A stretch of DNA of 64,000 bases. It comes from Oegoconia quadripuncta. Taxonomy: Eukaryota; Arthropoda; Insecta; Lepidoptera; Autostichidae. Each line of letters starts with the position of its first letter. Positions within the stretch are counted from its first letter, which is position 1. The position numbers and the translations under genes are program-made. The stretch is from NCBI GenBank assembly GCA_949316235.1, contig OX438750.1, forward strand, positions 2,308,501 to 2,372,500, written 5' to 3'. The notes under the pieces were generated by a model that saw only the letters and a program-made list of their open reading frames with translations, was not told the origin of the DNA and did no database searches. Shown here piece after piece: positions 31,527 to 43,500 of this stretch.

Positions 31527-34500
31527 ATGGCGCTGAAGATTCTCCACTCCACGCAAAAGATGCCCCGTAACCCGCACCATACAGTACGGTTTACAAGTGA
31601 AGATCTACCCAAGTATAAATCAGTCATCAGTACTACCACTGTAAGTATAAAAAATAAGTATAAGGAAAATAATGAGGAAATGTTTACGCACTGTAGAATA
31701 TTAACTGTGTACAATAAAATTAAAATGTCTAGTTTTGGAAAAATTTACCAACATAGCATTGTTAACAAAAACAAGTAGACCAAGTCGTCTACGTAATTTG
31801 GCATACCTACCACCATATCAACTACCTAAATTTAATAATGTATATGGCATGAGAATATGGGATTATATTTTACCAGATATATTAAATACCTGGTGAACTA
31901 TATTCACATAACATAAAACAATGTAAAAATGCATTGAACAAGTACTATAAAGATGGAACTACGTAGGAAGATGACTTTCCAATAAATTTTATTTCGATAA
32001 AGACACACGTCTACTTGCTTTCGCACATTATTTCTTGTATCTAGATATACATACCTTTTGTTTGTAATAATTAATAACGCGGCGGGTCAGTGACCTCATG
32101 CGCACTACACACAAACCTTTGCAGGTTTTCGTAGGCGTCTTATAGTGAAGATTGTTTAAATAATGTTCTATGGATAAATAAAGAAAAAAAAGTATTAAAT
32201 AGTCAGTGAAGGAGACACAGGCCCGTATTAATAAATCAATCTCAATATTTGCAAGGATTTGCACAACTAGTACTACTTTCCGCATCGCGTCGGAGGCTCT
32301 TGAAAACCAGCGCTGTAACAATTGCTATAGCATACGCTGAGATGGAGTCCATTTTTGACATCACACTGCACTCACCGCATTTCAAAATGTGTTTTTTTTT
32401 ATGTATTACTGGTTTCGTGTTTGACCACAATCTCACCTGATGGAAAGTGACGATGTAGTCGAAGATGAAGCACGCGATCCCAGTAAATGCCTATTCACTC
32501 TGCTCTTGAAGATCCCAAGGTTGTAGGATTCAGAAAGACTGACTGTGTTTCTGTATATTGTTATAATTTTCTTGTTTTTATTAATATTGTTGTTGCTATA
32601 GTCAAATAAACATAATGTCTATGTCTATTTCTAATACAAGTCTTGAGGCTGTATCAACCGAGATGCGCCTTAAACAGTTGATGCTATTTCAAGCTCCGTG
32701 CTAATTTTTAAACCAATCTTGAGGTCTACTCAGCTGAGATCACTTCTCAAGTATTCGCCTCAGCGGCGAATGAATGATAGTCTTGAGTTTCGTTTATTAA
32801 TACGCGCACCTCTCAAGTGAGTACTGCTTGAGTATGCACGTGCTTTTCAGGTCTCAAGATAGGTTTATAAATCAACACGTTTACTTGAGACCAGTCACAG
32901 GAGTGTTCTCAATCTTGAGAATGGTTTATTAATACGGGCCTCAGTCTCCCAATTTGGGAGCTCCAGATTCGATTTCCAGGCAATTAGATATGTTTATACG
33001 TATATCGGACCGCTAGGAGCTAACGTTTTGTTTATGGATGCTAACTTTGTGTGGGATGAAAGAGATAGTGTTAATTGCAATACATAAACAACAATTGAAA
33101 CGCTTCAGGCGCTTTTGAAAACATTGTGCTAGATTAGGGATGCCAGGCGCCTGTGGCTCAGCGGTTAAGCCGCGGGTTACCAATTTGGGAGGTCCAAGTT
33201 CAATTCCCAGACATACGCCGTGTACCAATGTGTTTTTAATAAAAAATAAATAAACGCTTTTTCGATAAAGTTCCTGTTGATATACAAAATCTTCCTTTTA
33301 ATAAATTTAAAGATACTTTAAAACAGAAACTTGTTAAGAAAGCATATTATAAAATATCAGATTATTTAGATGATAAACAATCATGGACATAACCAGCCCG
33401 TTCGCATAACCAGGCTATTTCACAATTAATAATGAAATATTATAATATAAAATAATAATTTTGTAATATAAAAACCTTTTTTAAAAGAGCGACCTCTCGA
33501 GTTTCTTGCTTGTTCTTCTCAGGGGAAAATTGCCTTTTGAACAAGCAGTAGCTTTAAAAATGTAAAATCTGACTATTTTAAGTGTACCCTGTGTACCTAC
33601 AAAATAAAGCATTTTTTGATTTTGATTTTTAAATTTTATTTAATTAAGTATGTGCATTTATGCGACTGCTTTTAAACGGCGAAGGAAAACCTACATGCAT
33701 AAGAAATAAATAAAAAAATCGAAGGCATCTCCAACCCTCACTGGGCCAACGTGGCTGACTATTTTTCTTTATACACAACGAGTTAGCACTTGACCTCAAT
33801 CACACCTGATGTTAAGTGTAGATGAGGCCGAAGGTGGAAGCGACTGACCCGGAAACCCCATCCTACTTAGGGGACTGGCTATCTTATTTATTTACCATAA
33901 AAAAATGTATTTGTATAGTTTATCAATCATCTGGCATCCCTAATACAAGCCTAGTTGCTTTGTGTATGTGGAACTAGATGGCGCTGTGTGTATGTGTGAA
34001 CAAATTAATTATTATTATTTATTTTATTTTTACAATCGTAATCGTTTTACTTTTTGTTTATTAAATAAGTAATAGATTATGTAGGTATTTCAGAGGGTGA
34101 AGTGTAAGTTTTGTTTCGACTCAACTTTACTACCGCGTTCACGTTTACGTGACGATTTGTATGGAGAAATGTGCAGCGCCTCTAGCCGGTAGTTTGCAAA
34201 ACGATTTTTTTCATAGGGACTTTTTTCGTAAACGCGAACGCGATGGTAAAGTTAAAAACGAGACAAAACTTACACTTCGCACACATTTCTGTATCCGTAT
34301 TTTGCACAACCTGCCCGTTCTATAAAGTTATACTCCTACACCCAAAGGTTGCATGGAAGAGATCGCTCTTAGTGATAAGGCCGCCTAATTACTCTTTTCA
34401 GTATTGTGCTTTGTAAAATTCGTACATTTTTGTGCAATAAAGTGTATTTGTATTGTAATATAAATTGACACTCGCCAGGAATCACCAGAATCCAGTCTGA

Positions 34501-37500
34501 CGAGCTACACTGGACCCCAGTCCTTTCCTGGTCAGGACTCGGGTGCTCCGAGTCCCGATTCATGCAACTATCAGCCGGCTGCGCAGAGGTTTAGACTTAA
34601 TGAGCAACGTGAGTTCATGACCTCTTTCACTTTGTCTGATGGTGCTGGTATCGGGCTTCACCTCATCTATTGCTTTCGCGGAAACAAATAGGCACACAGA
34701 GATTTTTTTCTTTATGATTAACTGGATTCACCTTTAACCACAATCTCACTTTATGACAATTTACGGCTTTACGTTCCACTGAAACTCATGTTATCAAAAT
34801 TAAATGCGAATAGCCATCCAGTGTACTACGGGGATCTGGTTGCAAATCGTGATAGCTTCCGTGCTTTTAAGTCTTTCTGCCATTCGTATTACTGGCATTA
34901 CTACACTAAGTAGATTAGCTACTTACCAAGAACTCACTGCGTCCCTTGGCGCCGTCCGTGGTGTATCCTATACTCATTAGGGACTGAGCCTCACTCAGTC
35001 CCCTTTACCCATTTAATTTTAACCTCATACGAGGGTTTTCTCCTTTTCTCTGGCTACACTCCCATTTGTAAAGGGGAAGGAGGAAATAATTTTATTTTTC
35101 CTTCTTTAAACCCCTTTTTCTTCTTCTTAAATATATTTGGGGCCCAAGGTAGCGTAAAGTCTTTTCTCGGGACACGCTTACTTTCAGTAGGCGACGTTCA
35201 GTTGTACCGCTGTTGATCCTGGTTACAGGAGTTGCAGTGGGAGGGTGTGGAGGCGGGTCATGTTTACGTTCCACTGACTGAACACATCAAAATTCTATAG
35301 CCAGGCATTTACTCTTCAAGCCATTCGTCTCTGGAACTCCCTACCCGAGTCCATCAGACGAGCTCAAACTTTGAATACTTTCAAAGTCGCCGTCAAGGAG
35401 CATTTCCTTATGCTTTAATCTGTGTTCTCTTCTTAGCTTCTCTCTATACCTTAGCACAACCCTGTTGTCGCTTATTATTATTATTTTATATATTAATATA
35501 TCTATTTTAACTTGTATTCAACTATAATTTGACAAAGGTGATTATGGCATATCAATAATCTCATGACATGGTTTATATTTTATTTTGTTTTGTTTTATTT
35601 CATTTTGATTATTCTAAAATGGTATGACGTTGACGTAACAATGGTTACATACTTATACTTTCTTAATTAATTTTGACATACATATAACAATATGTTTTAC
35701 TATTGTATACAGGAATTTGTTTTTTATGTTATTATTTTTTGTTTTATGTTTGACAATCACTTTTATTTTAAATTTCATAAATTTACGAAACTGTATGTAT
35801 GACATGCTATTGTAAAAGTGAACTAAATAAATCTAATCTAATCTAATCTATATCAATAAATATTTATTTAGTACACCTATATATTTACGTTTGTATTTTG
35901 TTGCTATTTTATAGATGTTATTTTTAAGTAGGTTTGTCTTGTCTTTTGATCTATGTATGTATGTGTATGTAATATATATAAAATTTATTCACGTAGTTTG
36001 TATACAACCTACCTATTTCAAATGTACTGTCCTTATACCCAAAGGTAGCCTGGAAGAGATTGCTTTTAGTGATAAGGTCGCTAAATTGTCTTTTTAAAGA
36101 CGTTGTCATTTAAAGACCTAAGATGTTTGTGTTCGTAAATGTTTGTCAAAATATAAATAAATAATTACAACATATGTAAATTAAATTTACACAATTATAA
36201 AAAAAGTATAAGTTGCATCAAATTATACAGAATATTACTTTACAGGTATTAAACTGCTGACTTCCATCAACCAAATTGTCCAACACCGCGCTGAGCTTGA
36301 GACCAATCGTGTGACTCTCTCTAACCTACTGGACGAGTTGAGACGGAAACTTAAGAGGCGCATAGAAGAATGTCACTTCGAGAAGAAAGACAAAATGAAG
36401 GTATAACTTCACCTTCACATGAGGGTTTTTTTTTATCCACAACGGGTTAGAACCTGACCTCAATCACACCTGATGTTAAGTGAAGATGAGGCCGAAGGTG
36501 GTAACGTACTGACCCGGAAACCCCATATTATTTGGGGGACTGGCTTTCTTATCTCCGACATAACATTGCTGTTTGGCGGCAGATTTAGATAAGATGGTGG
36601 TAGTTAGCCAGGCGGACATTTTAATATGTCCTAACACCAACCAAACCGAGTACTAAATATGTACCCCGCTGGGGATCGACCCCGCGACCTCCGAATCGTA
36701 TACCCAATGTTGTTTACATTAAGCCACGGAGGCGGTTAAACTTAAAATGCACTGAACCTGCTAATAATAAAAATGTTTGACGATCATTAGTATTACTTGT
36801 TTCCTCATGAATATCACCTCAGCAGCCAATCAAATTTCAAGAAATCAATATATTAACTTTGGCATCGCAATATATTTACGAAAACTTAATGTACGTAAGA
36901 AAGAATCTGTATTTGTTTAGGAAAAATTGTGAAATACACAATGTTAATACAAGATGTAAAAATAAACTTGCTGTCCATAGCAGTCGCTTACAGAAAGTCA
37001 CTAAGTCATTCAAGGGACAATGTATACGCTTTTACAATATGGTTCCGGTAGACATTCAAAAGGACCATGGGGGATTTTGTATGGACCCCGTCCCCACCCT
37101 ACAACAGTCATAGGACACGTGTCAATTTGTTCATTGCGACCCAAAAAAGGATAAAGTACCTGTTTTAGTAGCAAAAACTATTGGGTTTATTTATAATAAA
37201 AAAAAACTTTTCGGTAAAAATATATTTATTTTTAAACCAAAATAATTTTTTTCACAAACAAATATGCTTATTTCACATAAACAAGGACGATTCTATATAA
37301 TAAAAAAAAATACTTGGTTCTCAAACTGAAAATCATTGAGTAGTAATAATAATGCTTAAATAATATAGGTAACTATTAACTCATTATTACAGCCAAATCT
37401 AAAGTGTCAAGCTTGATGTGCTCTTGACTGCACTAATAATTACATTAAGTCGTCTATTACAATATTATCAAGCATTTGTGCTGGTGCATTAAAGTCAATA

Positions 37501-40500
37501 TGACGCCCTAACCCCATGTACCATACAATGGATATTATGTGCGCACAACTTCCCACAGTGCGATTGCCTGTAAGGCAAGTGCAGTACCAATGAGCAATAG
37601 CATGTCTGTCAGTCAAATCCCGGTCTATTAAAATATAACTATAATAAATACGGGAACGGACATGGCGCGACTGAATCCGTACTCTGACTAGCCAAACATT
37701 ATTTAGCAGGATATTGCATCGCGGTAAATTGTTTAACTCGTTATCACGGTATAATTCTATATTATAAAGGCCATCGCGAAGGTGCTCGGCGCAGTAAGAC
37801 TTGGCAAGCTTAATGTGATAGCTCCCTAGCGCGAAAAGAAACACTTCATCTTCAGATAAACGTGGGAAGTCTTCGAAGTTAGGAATATTTGCTTGCATGG
37901 CTTCAAAAGGCACTCTCTGTCTGTTAAGATTTTTCATATGCACATAATCATGCAAGTGATTGGACATGTTCATTCTAGAATGAATTATATTTACAATCTC
38001 GGCGGCGAATCTGTTGTCAACAGCGACTCGATAATAAGCGTTTATTATGGCCGCTGCAATTTTAAAGTCACAGAACATATGACTTAATGCACGATTAAAA
38101 TACGTTTGACGCAACAACCTGAACCTATTCTTAAACTTGCCGTTGACCGCCTCAACAACCCATCTGCAAATCGTAACCAATCGGGACTTATTTGCCTGTT
38201 CTGTTGTCAGTTGACTAGCGGTCCGGTCTTTTGTAGGTGGCATGTGGACTTCATAGCCACAAGACTGGATTACACCAATGCTGTCTCTAAAGCCCCTATC
38301 AACTATAAAAACATCGCCACTGTTTAAAAACCAATGCAATGGATTTTCTTCATTCATTATTGACTGCATAATGGTAGCATCAGATGTTGTAGCCCGGAAT
38401 GGACCAAGTACGTCTATTATGTAGCCATCACTGCTCACAATTATAAAAGGTTTTAAAAGATTTCGAAACTTGTGATGGCTGTAAGATTGGCGCTGAAATA
38501 AAAAATTGGAGCTTTTTTCAATATATATGTACGTTCCATCTAATATCAAAATAGCTTTAGTATTTTGCTCATCACCAAAAAACTCTTTAGGAATCAGTAA
38601 GTTTCTTTCTAGAACATTTTCTCTAGACAGATGATCTAGACCAAGATGTCTATTAACGAAATCTTGTGTCAAACATTCTCTCGCTATTTTTAAATGGTCT
38701 TCAAATGTTCGACGTGACATCCCAAACAATGTTGCTAACCTTTCATTGCTTTCACCAGTCCTTAATTTCGTCATATAGGCCCCAAGAACTCTCCGCGGAT
38801 GTCTGTGTCTCTCAGCTAAGCTGGGTGTTTCCAATAGCATACTATTAAATTGCTCAATAGTTAGTCCAGTCCAAAAATGAAGCTCATGGGCATCCAATCC
38901 AGTCACGGAATCAAAGCTTAATCTAGGAGCATTCATGCCGCGAATTAACATTGTTGTCATGTCCGAAACAAGCTCAGCGTTGAAATAATTCGTCACGTTT
39001 ACATTATCCAGTAATTCGTCCCAAATAATATTGGACAAATGATCTTGACACAGTCGTGTACTAGGTGGAAAATATAAGCTGTAGTTACAAATGGCGAACA
39101 GTCTTATAGACGCGGGGATTCGCCTCAGATCCAGATTTCTGCAATGCCTATATAAACAGGTTCGCGAAGAATTAGGAGCTCTTACATACTCAGGGACGAA
39201 GATTTCATTTGGTTGGGCGCCTTCAGCTGGATTGTTGACATCGACAACAACATTTTCGTCAGGAAGGTCTTGTCGATTGACATCATTGTTGGCTCTTTGC
39301 CAGCATCTGTGACATACAGCCATGATGTTATTGAAAATAACCTGGAATAAAAAAAAATACATTTAATATCCTATCACAATAAATAAAGATATCGTAGGAC
39401 TAGGTTGCAGTGCACACAGAATATCTACTTTCTTACGACGATGATATAATGCACACCCTACGTTATATTATTTTTACAATGATTATTGTAACTCATCGTA
39501 AGCACTGTTAGACAAAGAAAAAAATAACATTACTTACTAACCTCTATTAGTCCATTTTGATAAATATAGTCAGCCACCGCTGGTGAACTTTGTGGCAAAG
39601 TATCTTCCAAAATGTGTCTTCTCTGCCTTAGGACAGAACGCGGACACATAACACATCGGCGTCCTGTATCCATAATTGTGCCAAAATGTTCTCAAAATCA
39701 AAGTCCTTTAACGTGCCAAGGTCAATCACAAAGATATTCTCACAGTCCGGTAAACAAGCAAGGGTCGTTGTGCGTCGTAAACAAGCCGATAATGATAACC
39801 ACGTGCGTAGCGAATAACAAACGAGTGACGACTGCGACTACCTGGCTGGTCGGTGCGTGTGCGGCGATACCTGAGGGTTGAGGGAGGCAGGGGAGGGGTA
39901 GGAGACGCAGGACCTCTGTGCATGTCTCGACAAGCCCAAATCGGTTTCCTGTACCTACGCTATTAGCGTAGGTATAATTATTTTATGCGCAATCTAATTA
40001 AAAAGGAAAAAAATATATAAAACAACAATGTATCATTAAACCTAAACCCCACGTATTTGAAGTACGTCGCCATAATAAAAAAATGTCTATCCTACTAGAT
40101 GCTTCAAATGACACTTATTTCAAATCTGTTGGATGGTGGGGACATTTCTTCCCATCGTCCTTTGCCTTTAAATAAATTTAAAACAACCATTAAACAGAAA
40201 CTATGTGCCAAAGGCTATTATAAAATTTCTGACTATCTGGATGATAAGAATGCGTGGACATGAACCGCTCGGCAATATCCAGTATGTTTTATTCTTATTT
40301 TTCTTTGTCGAATCATAAATTTTACTAGGTATCTCAAATTGTATTTGTATTGGCTTATTTAAAAAGAGCAACCCTGGAGTTTCTTGCTCGTTCTTCTCTG
40401 GGGAGACTGCCTAGTGAATGAGCGATAACTGTATGTCATGACGATTTCAAATGTTATTCTTATAACTTACGAAATAAAAACATTTTTGACTTTGATTTTT

Positions 40501-43500
40501 GATTTTGACAATTTCCTATTTCAGGCGTTAAAGCAAGCAAACCTGAAGCTAGAGAAAGAGAAGTTCAATATAGCAAAAGAGATAGATCATCTCAAGAGGC
40601 ACTTACAGAAAGAAGAGTCTCATCACATGCAGCATGCTAGATCAGCTGTGGCACAGGTGAGTCAAATTAAATTATGCTTTCCTGAGCAGGTCATCTAAAG
40701 AGCAAAACGCCAAAGTATGTTATTGTCTAAGGCGCATAACTTGGCAAATTACCTAAGTTGCATTTAAGTCTCAGTAATGAAATCTCCCTTAAGTAAAATA
40801 AGATCTGAAATGAAAATAAATCTCCCTTTATGGGGGTTTATACGCGGCGCCCTCATTGGATAAAATAAGATTTCTTTTTAAATACAGAATCGCTCTGACC
40901 TCCATTCGGGAAGCTTGAAGCTAATTAATAAATAGCTTTGATGGGGGATTATTTTCCAGAATTCACGATTAAAAAAAAGTGGCGGTTTTGTATCAATAAT
41001 TTGAAATTATCGAAATAACTGTAATTTAAGATACATAAGACGACCTGTTTGGTGTAGTGGTTAGCAACTCTGACCACTATACCAAAAGGTTGCGGGTTCG
41101 AATCCCGCTAGGGCCACATGTTTGTATGATGAATACAGACATGTGTTCCCGAGTTATGGATGTTTTTCATTTATACATGTATTTATTTATGTATAAAAAA
41201 TGTGTTTGTGTAGTTTATCAACTATCTGGTATCCATAATACAAGCCTAGATGCTTACTGTGGACCTAGATGGCGCTGAGTGTTTGTGCAAAGACATTATT
41301 TTAGTTTATATTACTTTAAACTCTCCAAGGAAGTAAAACTTTGCACGGGCCTAAGCCAAGTGTCTAAATCTACGTTATGTCAATTTAACGAGAGGAATTT
41401 CCTTACTAGTCTGCATGTGTTTAAGATTGTTGCTTTTTGTAGTAGTGTGGCTATGGATGGATGAATGTCTAGTGTGTTGAGGCTGATGTGTAGTGTCTTG
41501 GGTATTACGCCGGTGGTAGAAATGATGATTGGGATGATTTTTATTATTATTGAGTCAATTATTTTCCAGGCTATTCAAGGAGTAGCGAAATTGACACCAA
41601 CCGAGCACATATTCAACCCATGCTCGATATCCGACTTACCAAATGTGGTCTGTCGAAACGTCGCCAGAAATGCGCCTTCTAGAAATGTGAGTATTCCGAC
41701 TGCGCCAGGAAATTTTCTCACATGAGGCCAGAACCAATCTGGTTGATCGTTGACAAAATTAATATTATTATTCCAATGTTTTCTTGTTTCACCTTTAAAT
41801 GCTTATGTATTATACAATGTGTCCCGGAGAGAAGTGACCAGCGGGCGTAGTTTGAAAATTTATACAAAATTATCGATAAATCATTTAAATTTAGAGACCT
41901 AACTGCTTTTGTTTTTTAAAAATTGTTAATCCTTTTTTTTTTAATAGACATGTCTGACCTTCTGCACTATTTTAGTCATAATTTCTTTGTTTTTACGTCT
42001 TTCCCAATTCTTTTTTTTTTAATTCAGTGCTGTTATTATTATTCATCAAATTAAGTTATGAAAATTATCCCAAAACAAATAAATAATTTATTAAAAAAGA
42101 AATAAACTTAAAATTCGACCAACAAAACTGTATTTCTTTAAGTTTAAAAATAAAAAAACGAAAAATGTCCCTATAACATCATGTTTTTTTTTAATTATTA
42201 TGATACTACATGATATTCTCTAAAATATCCTCGAACAATGTTTTTAGTTATTTCAAATAAATGTGAACGTACGAGACATTGAAATTGACCTTTTATGCTC
42301 CAGTAACTAGATAGAGATAAGTTTAAAAAAATGAAAGTAATGTTTTAAGCAGTTTATTTGCACATTTAAGTGTTTTGTTATTACAATGAATCATTTTGAT
42401 TTTAACATGATAGTTTAATAATAAATAAAAGATACTTAATTTGTTAAAATGGTTGTTTATTAAGAAAAATCAGGTAATTAATTAATTATGTTTTCAAAAT
42501 GACCGCCGTCAGCGGTTATGCAGGCCAGGGCCCTAAATGACATCCTTAGTGTAGTTCGCCTTATTTCTGCATGATTCTGCGCTATTTCTGCGGCAGCAGC
42601 ATCGATTCTCTGTTTCAGCTGGTCTCTTGAAATTATTGGCACAGCATAAACTTTTTGCTTCATGTAGCCCCAGAAATAATAATCAAGAGGCGTCAAGTCT
42701 GGTGACCTCGGGGGCCATGCTACTGGACCGCCTCTGCCAATCCATCTTGGATAATTTTTATTGATGAATTCACGTACCGATTGTGCATAATGTGCCGGGG
42801 CTCCATCTAATTGAAAGTACATGTGACGTCTCGTCAGCAAAGGGACGTCCTCTAATAATTGTGGGAGATCATTGCGTAAAAAATTCAGCATTACCTCTTG
42901 CGTAAGTCTTCTTGGCAATTCAAATGGGCCAATAATTAAATCGTCAATAATTCCAGCCCACATGTTTACAGATAACTCGTATTGAAACAAGGTCTCCCTC
43001 ACTGCATATGGATTTTCAGCGGCCCATATGTGCAAATTTCGGTGGTTGGTTATTCCGGCCCTGGTGAAAGTAGCCTCGTCGGTCCATAAAACGCGCTTTA
43101 TAAAGTCAGGATTAAGCCTGTGTTGACGTAATATCCATGTACAAAATACCAACCTCGGTATACTGTCACCATCTCTTAAGTTTTGAGCGCGTCGATAATG
43201 GTAGGGGTGAAGTCCCTCTTTCTTCAATACGCGCCAGACGCGCATTCTTGTTATCCCCAGCCTGATAGCAATTCTGCGAATGCTTATCGTTGGATCAGCT
43301 GTTACTAAACGTAACACCTGCTCGTCGATGTCCATACGAACAGCAGGAGCAGGTTGTACGGGTTCATTTCGTCTGCGACGTAAACCCATTTCACTCATTT
43401 GGCGATGTACTGCGATAAACGAGCGATATCCAAGTACGACCCGGTTGGGATATCGTCTTCTGTACTCCGCAACGGCAGCTCGTGCGTTCCCGTCACAAAA

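Noticed and set aside
38106..38327. Plus ORFs inside 37.4-39.3 kb
   Set aside because: Antisense shadows of the Harbinger-like transposase.
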